Shown piece after piece: positions 1 to 8,489 of a stretch of DNA of 64,000 nt; the stretch's first letter is position 1, and each line of letters opens with the position of its first letter. The stretch is from Rhizobium viscosum. GTDB lineage: Bacteria; Pseudomonadota; Alphaproteobacteria; Rhizobiales; Rhizobiaceae. The position numbers and the translations under genes were made by a program. Location: contig NZ_JADBEC010000002.1 of NCBI RefSeq assembly GCF_014873945.1, positions 1,116,001 through 1,180,000 on the forward strand, read 5' to 3'. The notes beneath the pieces were generated by a model that was not told the DNA's origin, made no database searches, and worked only from the letters and a program-made list of their open reading frames with translations.

Positions 1-1001
1 CAAAAACTGCACAATTTCACGACGAACTCGTCCGCATCCGGGCTCTTGTCTCCGTGGACAGTCCGGAGGAGCTGACAGACATATCGAGACGGTTGCCGCC
101 AGAGGCCAAGCAACCTGTCCTTTTTCGACTGCAACCGAAAGGTCATGAGAAAAGCCGCTTTGGCATGGCTGCCGACACGGTGCGAGCATGCCTTTCACGC
201 ATCGCTGCCGATAATCGCTTCCGGCTCGACGGCATACATTTCCATTTGAGCGGATATCGCTGGCAGGATCGGGCGGTAGCGTTTGAGGAGGCTGCCAAGC
301 TGATCGAGGAGGCCCGGACGATCGGATTTTCTCCGGCAATGATCGATATCGGCGGCGGATTGCCGGTCCAATATGTGTCCGAGGCGGCATGGGAAGACCA
401 TCTGCAGCGCCTAGGCGCCGATGATTACCGCACAGGCAAAGTTCCGGTGTCCTTTTATCCCTACGGCGGTCCGCAATCGGCGGCAGCGTGGCTTCGTTGT
501 TTTTTGGGCGCTTTGTTGTCGTCGGGCCAAACGATCGAAGACTATCTCAGGCAGCACGAGCTAACGCTCGCAATGGAGCCGGGGCGCTCTCTTGTAGACC
601 TGGCGGCGATTTCAGCCTTCCGTATAACCCGGGTGAAGGATCTCGGAGGCGCAAATGGCGTGATCTTCGTCGAAGGCAGCAGTTTCAGCGCCTGCGAGAC
701 CTGGTTTGCGTCCGAATTCATGGTGGATCCCATCCTGCTGGGCCGGAGCGACCGGGCTCCTGCAGGTGGGTCCTTCCGGGCTTACATCGCCGGTCATAGC
801 TGCCTTGATGAAGACGTCCTGAGCAATCGCTGGCTTGCCTTCCCCCACGTTCCCGAGGCTGGAGACGTTCTCGTCTGGGCCAATACGGGCGGCTATCAGA
901 TGGATCTCCTGGAAAATGAGTTTCATCGGCACCCGATGCCTAAGCGGGTGTGCGTAACAAAGAGCGCAGCCGGCGAAATATCGATCTATCCCGATAACTA
1001 G
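1..1001 (+). CDS. Type III PLP-dependent decarboxylase (SbnH/diaminopimelate-ornithine decarboxylase fold), 5' truncated by window edge
   Basis: The frame is open from the first bases of the window (codons from position 3) to TAG at 999-1001, so about 333 C-terminal residues are visible and the N-terminus, including the PLP-binding lysine, lies outside. Visible fold-III decarboxylase motifs are SRFGM, the histidine motif GIHFHLSGY, the phosphate-binding IDIGGGLPV and EPGRSLVDLA. Members decarboxylate D- or L-configured amino acid centres. In staphyloferrin B synthesis SbnH removes the carboxylate of a diaminopropionate moiety. Here it heads a siderophore operon and would turn a 2-amino-2-carboxyethyl group into an aminoethyl (ethylenediamine-like) arm. 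That role is inferred from context; the family call is firm. GTG at 54 is an internal valine, not the start. Confidence 0.85.
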   Translation, partial: KTAQFHDELVRIRALVSVDSPEELTDISRRLPPEAKQPVLFRLQPKGHEKSRFGMAADTVRACLSRIAADNRFRLDGIHFHLSGYRWQDRAVAFEEAAKLIEEARTIGFSPAMIDIGGGLPVQYVSEAAWEDHLQRLGADDYRTGKVPVSFYPYGGPQSAAAWLRCFLGALLSSGQTIEDYLRQHELTLAMEPGRSLVDLAAISAFRITRVKDLGGANGVIFVEGSSFSACETWFASEFMVDPILLGRSDRAPAGGSFRAYIAGHSCLDEDVLSNRWLAFPHVPEAGDVLVWANTGGYQMDLLENEFHRHPMPKRVCVTKSAAGEISIYPDN

Positions 1002-1012
1002 GAGAGAACATC

Positions 1013-2023
1013 ATGCTTCCTACGAATGTCACCCAATTGATTGGGCGCACCCCGGTCATGTCGATCGAGATCCCGAGCCGAAATTCCAAACTGGTGCTGA
1101 AGATAGAAAAGAACAATCCCGGCGGTTCCATGAAGGACCGCATGGCGCGCAGCATGGTCGTGGCGGCCTTGCAGGATGGCCGGCTTGCTGCGGGAGGCAC
1201 GATTGTCGAATCGTCCTCGGGAAACACCGGCATCGGCCTGGCGCTGGCGGCGGTTGAGTTTGGGTTGAACTTCATTGCCGTCGTGGATCATCATGCCGCT
1301 CCGGACAAGATCCGCATGATGCGGGCGATCGGCGCCGAAATCCGTTATGTGGAGGGAGATTTCAAGGAAGACGAAGTGGCCGTCGTCGCCAGACAAAGAC
1401 TGGCAGCACAGCTCGGAGCGCAACTGCCAGGCGCCCTGTTCATGAACCAGTCCGACAACCCTGCCAATCCCGAAGGTTACGCCGGTTATGTTGATGAACT
1501 GATGGAGCAGCTTCCCGACGGCATCGATGCTTTCGTGGGATGCGTCGGCACGGGCGGATCGATGACCGGCATTTCGCGGCGGCTCAAGCAGCTCTTACCG
1601 GCGATCCGTACGATTGCCGTGGAGCCTGCGGGCTCCATCGTGTTCGGACAACCTGGACATCCCTATTACCAGTCCGGAACCGGCACGCCGGCCGGCGACG
1701 AAGTCGGCAAGGTCCTTGACTATGGCTGCATTGATGAGGGCGTGCAGGTTACCGATCAGCAGGCATTCGAGACGGCGCGTTACATTGCGCGTCGCAAGGC
1801 ACTGCTCGTTGGCGGCTCGACCGGCGGGGCGATCTACAAGGCTCTCGAATTCATAGCTTCAGGGAAGTTGCACGGTACTGTCGTGACGACCGTAGCCGAC
1901 GGAGGAGAAAAATATCTCGGCTCGGTCTTCGACGACGACTGGATGGCAAAGCGCGGCCTGTTCGACCCGTCCGTCGCCGCCCAGCTTGATGCGTGGCTTT
2001 TCGGACAGGCACGCGCTGCATGA
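1013..2023 (+). CDS. SbnA-like PLP-dependent synthase (cysteine synthase fold) for siderophore precursor
   Basis: A 336-residue fold-type II PLP enzyme. NPGGSMKDRM holds the Schiff-base lysine (K41). SSGNTG binds substrate carboxylate, GTGGS binds phosphate, and the C-terminal VADGGEKYLG followed by an acidic DDDW stretch resembles SbnA. In SbnA, O-phosphoserine is converted to a PLP-aminoacrylate that is attacked by the alpha-amine of glutamate. The acceptor amine here is unknown; lysine is proposed because the locus fits rhizobactin. GGAGAG at 1001-1006 precedes ATG 1013 and overlaps the upstream stop. The stop overlaps the next start as ATGA. An ordinary cysteine synthase is the alternative, but NPGGSMKDR and the siderophore neighbours favour SbnA. 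Confidence 0.88.
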   Translation: MLPTNVTQLIGRTPVMSIEIPSRNSKLVLKIEKNNPGGSMKDRMARSMVVAALQDGRLAAGGTIVESSSGNTGIGLALAAVEFGLNFIAVVDHHAAPDKIRMMRAIGAEIRYVEGDFKEDEVAVVARQRLAAQLGAQLPGALFMNQSDNPANPEGYAGYVDELMEQLPDGIDAFVGCVGTGGSMTGISRRLKQLLPAIRTIAVEPAGSIVFGQPGHPYYQSGTGTPAGDEVGKVLDYGCIDEGVQVTDQQAFETARYIARRKALLVGGSTGGAIYKALEFIASGKLHGTVVTTVADGGEKYLGSVFDDDWMAKRGLFDPSVAAQLDAWLFGQARAA

Positions 2024-3162
2024 AGGTCACGATATGCGGGGCCGGGCGAACCGGCCATCTGAATGCCGTCCTGTTCAAGCAACAGGACGGCGTGGAAGTG
2101 TCCGTTCTGACATCGTCAGCCGAGCTCGCCGGGAAGTGGGCGAGCGGACAGCAGGTCTGGCGGGTGAATTTGTCCGATGGCAGCCTTCTGGAGGGACGGA
2201 TCGATCATGTCGGTACCGACCCTCGCATGGCGCTTGCGGGTGCGGACCTGGTCGTTGTGACGCAACCTGCCCAGGCGCGTCCGGCGCTCGTCCAGCAGAT
2301 CGCCCCTCATCTGCCGGACAACAAGCGTGTCTTCGTCGGAGCCATTCCAGGATTTTGCGGGTTCGACTGGCTCGCCGAGACTGCATTCGGCGGTCGCGAT
2401 AATGTTGTCATCTGGGGAATGAAGGACGTCCCCCATACCGCCTACAATCTGGTTGCGGGCAACGAAGTGCGGATGGGTGGTGCAAAGGCTCAGCTCTATG
2501 CGGCGCTTCATCGCCGCGAAGCGGCAGCCGCAAAGGAAGAGTTGTCGGATTTGCTCGGCTGGCTGTACGAAGCGCCGATCAGTATCCTCGACGATTATCT
2601 CGAGATTACGCTGACGCCAGGCAATGCATTGATGCATCCGGCTGTCCTATACGGGCTGGTTGGTCCCGGTTCCCCATGGGAGAGACGCCCCTTCGATGAG
2701 CCGATCTGCTGGTGGAGCGATTGCCCACGCACCGGCGCGGACATGCTGGAAGCGTGCGATGCCGAAAATCAGGCGCTCAAGCACGCAGCCGAAAGGCGGC
2801 TCAAGGTCGATCTGGCAAGCGTAAAGCCGCTTCGGCAGGAGTTGATCGAGGCCTATGGCGACCAGATCGGCGATGACAGCACCATGTATTCCCTGCTGAG
2901 AACCAACAGCGCCTACGCCGGAATCCGTGCGCCGCTCGTTGCCAACCCGGATGGACCGGGTCTGGTGATCGATCGGGAAAGCCGCGCCTTTCATGAAGAC
3001 ATCGCCTTCGGTCAGGCCCTCCTCCTGGAAATGGCCAAGCGCCTGGATGTGCCGGTGCCCGCTATCGAAACGACCTATCATTGGGCGCGAGCCTATCACG
3101 GCAATCTACCGCAGCCACCTCTGAATTTTGTGCCCGTGACATGGGCCGAGGCAATCGGATGA
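2020..3162 (+). CDS. Opine (octopine/nopaline) dehydrogenase-family enzyme in siderophore operon
   Basis: A 380-residue protein with an N-terminal Rossmann domain (GAGRTG at residues 7-12) followed by the all-helical octopine/nopaline dehydrogenase domain; TPGNALMHP places the family's conserved histidine at residue 206. Such enzymes make a secondary amine by reductive condensation of an amino group with a 2-oxoacid using NAD(P)H. The same family supplies the last step of staphylopine and pseudopaline synthesis. Start ATG 2020 is chosen because it overlaps the previous stop (ATGA) and sits directly before the Rossmann strand. The locus has no ornithine-cyclodeaminase-type SbnB in view. Proposed job: joining pyruvate to the aminoethyl-lysine amine. 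The family is clear; the substrate is inferred. Confidence 0.85.
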   Translation: MKVTICGAGRTGHLNAVLFKQQDGVEVSVLTSSAELAGKWASGQQVWRVNLSDGSLLEGRIDHVGTDPRMALAGADLVVVTQPAQARPALVQQIAPHLPDNKRVFVGAIPGFCGFDWLAETAFGGRDNVVIWGMKDVPHTAYNLVAGNEVRMGGAKAQLYAALHRREAAAAKEELSDLLGWLYEAPISILDDYLEITLTPGNALMHPAVLYGLVGPGSPWERRPFDEPICWWSDCPRTGADMLEACDAENQALKHAAERRLKVDLASVKPLRQELIEAYGDQIGDDSTMYSLLRTNSAYAGIRAPLVANPDGPGLVIDRESRAFHEDIAFGQALLLEMAKRLDVPVPAIETTYHWARAYHGNLPQPPLNFVPVTWAEAIG

Positions 3163-5039
3163 ATGAAAATATCGTGACATCTTGCGCGGGCGGAAGCGAT
3201 ACGCTCGACCCGCAATTCCACCAGCAGGCAAGACGCAATGCTCTTGCACGCCTCGTGCGATGCCTGCTTGCCGAACGCATTCTCAATCCCGATGCCCTGC
3301 TGTGGTCCGAAGACGGGAGACAAGCATGGCTTCCGCTATGGTCCGCCAGAAAGGTACTCCATTTTAAAGACCTGCGGCGCCTGCCGGCCAATACGATGCT
3401 GAACCGCGGCGTGATCGAAGTCATCGACGACAACGGCAGGCGTCGACGACTGGATGGGCCCGCGGATCTGGTTGTTGAAAGTTCGGCAGACTGGTCGGTC
3501 GAACCGGCCTCGGACGGGATCGCTCGCCTGCTCGCCGATATCGACAACAGCATGCAGAACGACGCGCTGATCCGTCGTCACCGAGAAAACTGGATTGAAT
3601 CCCTGAACCGGGAAATAGCTGATGACAGCGACACCGGCCTCATTTCCCATCTTCAGCGCACACGCCCTGTCCATCAGGCGGCCATGGTGCTGGACCAGTG
3701 GGGATCCTTGGAAGGACATCCATTTTACCCGACCTGGAAATCGAAGCCCGGCCTCTCGGCGCGGGAGGTCGAGGCCCTGTCGCCGGAGTTCGGCGCACGC
3801 GTCAATCTGCGCATAGCTGCCCTGCGACAGGACTGGGCCTATGTCGAGATGATGCCCCACGTCGACAGCTATAACGACTGGTTCCGCGACAATTATCCGC
3901 AACTTTGGCACGCGTGGGAAAGCGCTCTGGCAGAAAAAGGGCAAACGCCGGCGGACTGGCTGCCCTTGCCGATCCATGCCTGGCACCTGGAACATTTTGT
4001 CCGCCGTGAATTTGCAGACGAGATCGCTTCCGGTGTGCTTCTGGTCGATGGACCGGAGATTGCCACAATCCCATCCATGTCCTTTCGCACGATGTTGCCG
4101 GACCTGGAAGAGGCAAGACCGTTTATCAAGCTGCCCGTCGCAGTCTGGATGACGAGCGAAATGCGGACTTTGCAGGCAAAGTCCATTCACATGGGGCCGA
4201 GGCTCAGCACCCTAATCTCCGACATTCTCGCTGCGGATGAAGCCATTGGCAGCAACCTGGAGTTTTTCCGCGAAGAGCTGGGTGCGATCCTCCACCATCC
4301 TGAAACAGGCGACGAACATCCGGGCCGTTTTCTCTCGGTCGTCTATCGCGAAGTCGACGCCATTTCGCGCAAAGACGGCCTGATACCCGTCACGGCGGCC
4401 GCCTTGTTGGCTGCAAGTCCCGTCGATGGTCGGCCGCTGATCTGCGAACTGATCGCACGCATGGGCAACGATCGGCCAGCGGCCGCTGAGTTCTTTCGCA
4501 GCTATGTCGCGGTCGTTCTGGGGCCAACGATCGCCATGTATCTTTTGTATGGCATCGCTTTCGAGGCTCACCAGCAGAACAGCACGGTCCTCTTCGATCC
4601 GTCAGGGCGCCCGCAGCGGCTGATCATTCGAGACTTCGGTGATGGCCGGAGCTTCGCCCCCCTGTTCGAGGCCCGAGGATATCAGCTGAAGCCCTTCAGC
4701 CGCGCCGGTATCTTGCCGACCACCTTCAATGACGACATCGCCCTTGTTCGGTCGTTCGTCATCGATGCCTGCTTCGTTTGCCATCTCCATGAAGTGGCGC
4801 TTTGCCTGAACGAACATTTCGGGCTCAGCGAAGCATGGGCGATCCTGCGGCAAGAGACCGAAGATGCTTTTGATCGGATACGGTCCCGCATGCTGTCGGA
4901 CGCGTTCTGGCTCGAAGAGCGGGAGGCGTTTCTTAATCGCCCCTGGCCGACACGGTCTGTCTTGCGCATGCATCTCGAGCGGTATCGCGACTACCGCCTG
5001 GAGCACGAACTGCCAAACCCGCTGACAGAGACGCCATGA
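3159..5039 (+). CDS. NIS siderophore synthetase, IucA/IucC family
   Basis: A 626-residue NRPS-independent siderophore synthetase. It adenylates a carboxylic acid (citrate, malate or a related acid) and condenses it with an amine. Hallmarks are HPFYPTWKSK near residues 187-196, LPIHAWHLEHF, IPSMSFRTMLP, the TLQAKSIHMGPR stretch and the C-terminal EAHQQN near residues 469-474, which belongs to the ATP and carboxylate site. The length is normal for the family. ATG 3159 overlaps the upstream TGA; a GTG at 3081 in the same frame is rejected because it would add an out-of-family N-terminus inside the previous gene. It is the only NIS enzyme visible, implying one amide bond. That argues against staphyloferrin B (three NIS enzymes) and for a single-amide product such as rhizobactin. 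Confidence 0.93.
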   Translation: MNENIVTSCAGGSDTLDPQFHQQARRNALARLVRCLLAERILNPDALLWSEDGRQAWLPLWSARKVLHFKDLRRLPANTMLNRGVIEVIDDNGRRRRLDGPADLVVESSADWSVEPASDGIARLLADIDNSMQNDALIRRHRENWIESLNREIADDSDTGLISHLQRTRPVHQAAMVLDQWGSLEGHPFYPTWKSKPGLSAREVEALSPEFGARVNLRIAALRQDWAYVEMMPHVDSYNDWFRDNYPQLWHAWESALAEKGQTPADWLPLPIHAWHLEHFVRREFADEIASGVLLVDGPEIATIPSMSFRTMLPDLEEARPFIKLPVAVWMTSEMRTLQAKSIHMGPRLSTLISDILAADEAIGSNLEFFREELGAILHHPETGDEHPGRFLSVVYREVDAISRKDGLIPVTAAALLAASPVDGRPLICELIARMGNDRPAAAEFFRSYVAVVLGPTIAMYLLYGIAFEAHQQNSTVLFDPSGRPQRLIIRDFGDGRSFAPLFEARGYQLKPFSRAGILPTTFNDDIALVRSFVIDACFVCHLHEVALCLNEHFGLSEAWAILRQETEDAFDRIRSRMLSDAFWLEEREAFLNRPWPTRSVLRMHLERYRDYRLEHELPNPLTETP

Positions 5040-6268
5040 TTGGGACTATCGCGGTGATCCGGGGCTTCGGGCCGGTCTTTGCTATTCTTTTCGGCCTGCA
5101 ATTCATCTCCATGGGTGCCATGGAGATGAGCGGTCCATTCTGGCCGCTGCGCATCGAGGAATTGTCGTCGTCAGGCGGAATCTTCGCATTGGCTGGAATC
5201 GGCGTCTATGTGTGCCCAATGATCGGCGTCTCTCTTACCAGCGCCCTGTGGGGAAGGATGGGTGACCGGTACGGCAACCGCCTGATGATGGTCAGAGCGC
5301 TTGCCGGGCTTGCCGTCACCCAGATCCTCGTTTCCTTTGCTCAGGACGTCTGGCTGATCCTGCTTCTGCGATTTCTGCAGGGATGTTGCGCAGGCTATAT
5401 CGCGCCGGCCCAAGCCTATGGCATCCAGATTACGGGCGGCCGCAATCGCGGCGTGCTTCTGACTTGGCTGCAGGTGGCCACCAATGTCGGTTCGCTCGGT
5501 GGCGCGTTCCTCGGCGGCCTCATCCTCGACGCATCCTCCTTCACGACGATCAACCTGACAGCGGGTCTCATCTGCGGCGTCTGCGCCGTCGCTGCCTGGA
5601 TGATCTTACCTCGGCCTACGGCAGAAACGAGCGGAGCCGGTCGAGGCCAGGCTCGTCAAAATCAAGCATTCACGGGGCAGGCTACGGCACCTGTCTGGGG
5701 CCTGTTCGCACTGATGGGTATGATGCTTGCCAGTCGAATGGCCTTGCAGGTGCCTTTCGCGCTGTACATGACTGAGGTCTTTCGAGCCCCTCACTGGGTC
5801 ACCGGCTTCAGCTACGGCCTTCTGGCGCTCGGCTTTGTCGTGGCAGCGCCGCTCTGGGCGCAATTTTTCAATGACCGTTCGGCAAGCTTCACCCTCGGCT
5901 GGATGATCCTGATTGCTGGTGGATGCGCTTTGCTCACCATTCTTGCCGGCCTGACCCGTTCTGTCGAATATTTCGCCGTGATCTATCTGCTCTGGGGCAG
6001 CCTGTTGGGTGGTACGACACCCATTCTCGTGGCGCTGATTTCCGCAGCGACAGCCGATGGTCGTCAGGGCTCGGTGCTAGGCACTGCCCAGTCCTGGCAG
6101 CAGATCGCATCAGTGGCGGGGATAGCCATCGGAGCTGGCACTACCCAGATATTCGGACTTACAAGCGTTTTCCCTCTCGTGTCGCTGCTCTACGCAGCAT
6201 CCCTGTCCGTTGCCGTCGGCCTGTGGTTTTCCGCCCGCCTGTGCTCACCTGTTGGAGATTCCCTGTGA
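5036..6268 (+). CDS. MFS transporter, probable siderophore exporter
   Basis: A 410-residue integral membrane protein of the major facilitator superfamily with about 12 hydrophobic segments. The cytoplasmic loop-2 motif appears as GRMGDRYGNRL after the second helix. The gene lies inside the siderophore operon, starting on an ATGA overlap with the NIS gene and ending on a GTGA overlap with the periplasmic binding protein gene. By analogy with MFS genes in other NIS operons it most likely secretes the finished siderophore across the inner membrane; uptake of a precursor is the alternative. The sequence does not determine the substrate. Confidence 0.82.
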   Translation: MIGTIAVIRGFGPVFAILFGLQFISMGAMEMSGPFWPLRIEELSSSGGIFALAGIGVYVCPMIGVSLTSALWGRMGDRYGNRLMMVRALAGLAVTQILVSFAQDVWLILLLRFLQGCCAGYIAPAQAYGIQITGGRNRGVLLTWLQVATNVGSLGGAFLGGLILDASSFTTINLTAGLICGVCAVAAWMILPRPTAETSGAGRGQARQNQAFTGQATAPVWGLFALMGMMLASRMALQVPFALYMTEVFRAPHWVTGFSYGLLALGFVVAAPLWAQFFNDRSASFTLGWMILIAGGCALLTILAGLTRSVEYFAVIYLLWGSLLGGTTPILVALISAATADGRQGSVLGTAQSWQQIASVAGIAIGAGTTQIFGLTSVFPLVSLLYAASLSVAVGLWFSARLCSPVGDSL

Positions 6269-7425
6269 CCTGCCTTCGCATCCACGCGTTTGTGATACTC
6301 CTGTTGCTGACGCCGCTCGCCGCGCTCTCTGCTCGCGCAGAAGATGACGCGGTTCCGCAAACGACGATCACCGTCAAGGATATCGCCGGGCGCGACGTGC
6401 AAATTAAGGTGCCCGTCCGCCGGATGCTGCTCGGAGAAGGCAGACAGCTCTATCTGGTCGCATCGCTCGACAGAGAGGATCCGCTGCAACGCATCGTCGC
6501 ATGGCGTAACGATCTGATCGAAGCCGATCCCGCGACCTACAAGCAATATCTCGACAAATTCCCCGAGCTCGCGAAATTGCCGACCTTCAAGGGAAATGAA
6601 GGAAGTCTGATCGATATCGAATCCGCGATCGTGAAGAAACCCGACGTAGTTCTCCTGAACCTGGAAGCCAAACAGGCCAATGAAGACGCTCAGTATATTG
6701 AGAAACTCGCCTCTCTCGACATACCAGTCCTCTATATCGATTTCAGGCACTATCCGCTTCAGAATACCGACCCCACCATCCGGCTGCTCGGCAAGATCAT
6801 GGGACGCGAGGAGCGAGCCGAAGACGTGATCGCATTCCGCAAACAAGCCATGGCTCGGGTCGAGGATGTGCTTGCCAAGACGAAGCCGGAGCGTCCGAAG
6901 GTTTTCATCGAGCGCATCGGTGGATATACGGAGGACTGCTGCCTTTCATTCGGCGCCGAGAATTTCGGCAAGTATGTCGATCTGGCAGGTGGGCACAATA
7001 TCGGCAGCGATTTTCTGCCTTCGACATTCGGGCAGCTCAGTCCCGAGCAGGTGGTCGTTTCCAATCCCGATCATGTCATTGTCACCAGCGCCGATTGGCA
7101 GGCCTACGTGCCTGGCGGCCGCTGGATTCCGGTCGGCCCAAATGCAGATCTGGATGCCTCGAGGAAGAAGCTCGAATGGTACACGATGCGGGATGCTTAT
7201 GCAGGGACAACGGCGCAGACGAAGCGCAATTTCCACGCCATCTGGCACCAGTTTTACAACAGCCCCTATGAATTTATCGCGGTCCAATGGATTGCAAAGT
7301 GGCTTCACCCCGATCTCTTCACCGATCTCGACCCGGACAAGACGTTCGCTGAATATCACAAGCGCTTCCTGCCGATCGCCTATCAACCCGGCTACGCCGT
7401 CAGCCTCGATGCCCAAGCACAATGA
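6265..7425 (+). CDS. Periplasmic siderophore-binding protein of an iron ABC importer (FecB/BtuF-type)
   Basis: A 386-residue precursor starting at GTG 6265, which overlaps the MFS stop. It opens with a basic N-terminus, a leucine-rich core and an Ala-Arg-Ala site before EDD, a clear Sec signal peptide. The mature part begins with the VKDIAGRDVQIKVP strand typical of cluster A-II metal/siderophore-binding proteins, and contains the KKPDVVLLN and GGHNIGSDFL segments of that fold. It should deliver ferric siderophore from the periplasm to the FecCD permease encoded next. It is longer than FecB or BtuF. An upstream extension in the same frame lies wholly inside the MFS gene and lacks family similarity. 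Confidence 0.85.
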   Translation: MTCLRIHAFVILLLLTPLAALSARAEDDAVPQTTITVKDIAGRDVQIKVPVRRMLLGEGRQLYLVASLDREDPLQRIVAWRNDLIEADPATYKQYLDKFPELAKLPTFKGNEGSLIDIESAIVKKPDVVLLNLEAKQANEDAQYIEKLASLDIPVLYIDFRHYPLQNTDPTIRLLGKIMGREERAEDVIAFRKQAMARVEDVLAKTKPERPKVFIERIGGYTEDCCLSFGAENFGKYVDLAGGHNIGSDFLPSTFGQLSPEQVVVSNPDHVIVTSADWQAYVPGGRWIPVGPNADLDASRKKLEWYTMRDAYAGTTAQTKRNFHAIWHQFYNSPYEFIAVQWIAKWLHPDLFTDLDPDKTFAEYHKRFLPIAYQPGYAVSLDAQAQ

Positions 7426-8489
7426 CCGAAACCCAGACAGCCATGGGCCACGGTAACGCGGTCGGCCGCTATCGCCTGGCAAACCTCAGGAAACATCTTG
7501 TGCTTTGTCTGCTGCTTATAGCCGTAGTCCTTGTGTTTCTCGCCGATATTGTCACCGGTCCAGCCTGGTACGGACTGGACGATGTGCTGAAGACCGTGCT
7601 GATGCCTGCGGATGCGCAGCCCCAGATGCGTGTTGTGATTTGGTCCATCCGGATGCCCTCAGCCCTCATGGCTATTGTCGTCGGAATGGCGTTGGCAACG
7701 GCCGGCGTTCAGATGCAGACGGTACTTAACAACCCGCTCGCGAGCCCGTTCACTCTCGGAATTTCGTCTGCAGCAAGCTTCGGCGCGGCGCTCGCTCTCG
7801 CTTTCGGCCTGTCCTTCATTCCGGTCGCCGGCGAATATATCGTTGCGGTCAATGCCTTTATCATGGCGCTCGGATCCGCCCTCATCATCCATTCCGTGGG
7901 ATTGCGCCGGGGAAGCTCGGTCCAAACGATCGTGTTGCTTGGCATCGCGCTGGTGTTCAGCTTCAATACGGCATTGGCGATGGTTCAGTATTTTGCAAAC
8001 GATCAGGCTGTTGCCGCCATCGTGTTCTGGACGATGGGCAGCTTGACCAAGGCAACCTGGCCGAAGCTTGCCGTGACAGTCGTCGTCCTGGTTCTCACCA
8101 TTCCCATCTTCGTCTATCGACGCTGGCAGTTGACGGCACTTCGGCTCGGAGAGGCTCGCGCGGCATCCTTCGGAATCCCGGTTCGTCGCCTTCGGCTGGA
8201 AACGCTCGTGCTCATATCGCTCCTGTCGTCCATCCCGGTGGCATTTGTCGGAACGATCGGCTTTGTCGGACTTGTGGCGCCACACATCGCGCGGATGCTT
8301 GTCGGTGAGGATCAGCGGCACTTGCTTCCTGCCAGCGCCATGATCGGAGCCTTGATCATGTCATCCAGTTCCACGGTGGCGAAAGTTCTCGTGCCGGGCG
8401 CGGTTTTGCCGATCGGCGTCATCACCGCCGTCATAGGCCTGCCGATCTTCTTTTATCTCATCCTGAAGGGGGGGCGGGAAACGTGGTAG
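7422..8489 (+). CDS. FecCD-type iron-siderophore ABC permease
   Basis: A 355-residue polytopic inner-membrane protein of the BtuC/FecCD family. Family features in order are RMPSALMAIVVGMALA, GVQMQTVLNNPLASP, a long helical region, the coupling segment ALRLGEARAASFG, the strongly conserved GTIGFVGLVAPHIAR, and DQRHLLPASAMIGAL. A single permease gene suggests a homodimer. It starts on ATGA overlapping the binding-protein stop and its end overlaps the ATPase start, so the import genes are probably translated in a coupled way. Role: translocation of the ferric siderophore into the cytoplasm. Confidence 0.92.
   Translation: MTETQTAMGHGNAVGRYRLANLRKHLVLCLLLIAVVLVFLADIVTGPAWYGLDDVLKTVLMPADAQPQMRVVIWSIRMPSALMAIVVGMALATAGVQMQTVLNNPLASPFTLGISSAASFGAALALAFGLSFIPVAGEYIVAVNAFIMALGSALIIHSVGLRRGSSVQTIVLLGIALVFSFNTALAMVQYFANDQAVAAIVFWTMGSLTKATWPKLAVTVVVLVLTIPIFVYRRWQLTALRLGEARAASFGIPVRRLRLETLVLISLLSSIPVAFVGTIGFVGLVAPHIARMLVGEDQRHLLPASAMIGALIMSSSSTVAKVLVPGAVLPIGVITAVIGLPIFFYLILKGGRETW

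Noticed and set aside
5923..6264. N-terminal extension of the siderophore-binding protein
   Set aside because: Lies inside the MFS gene in another frame; the signal peptide begins at GTG 6265.
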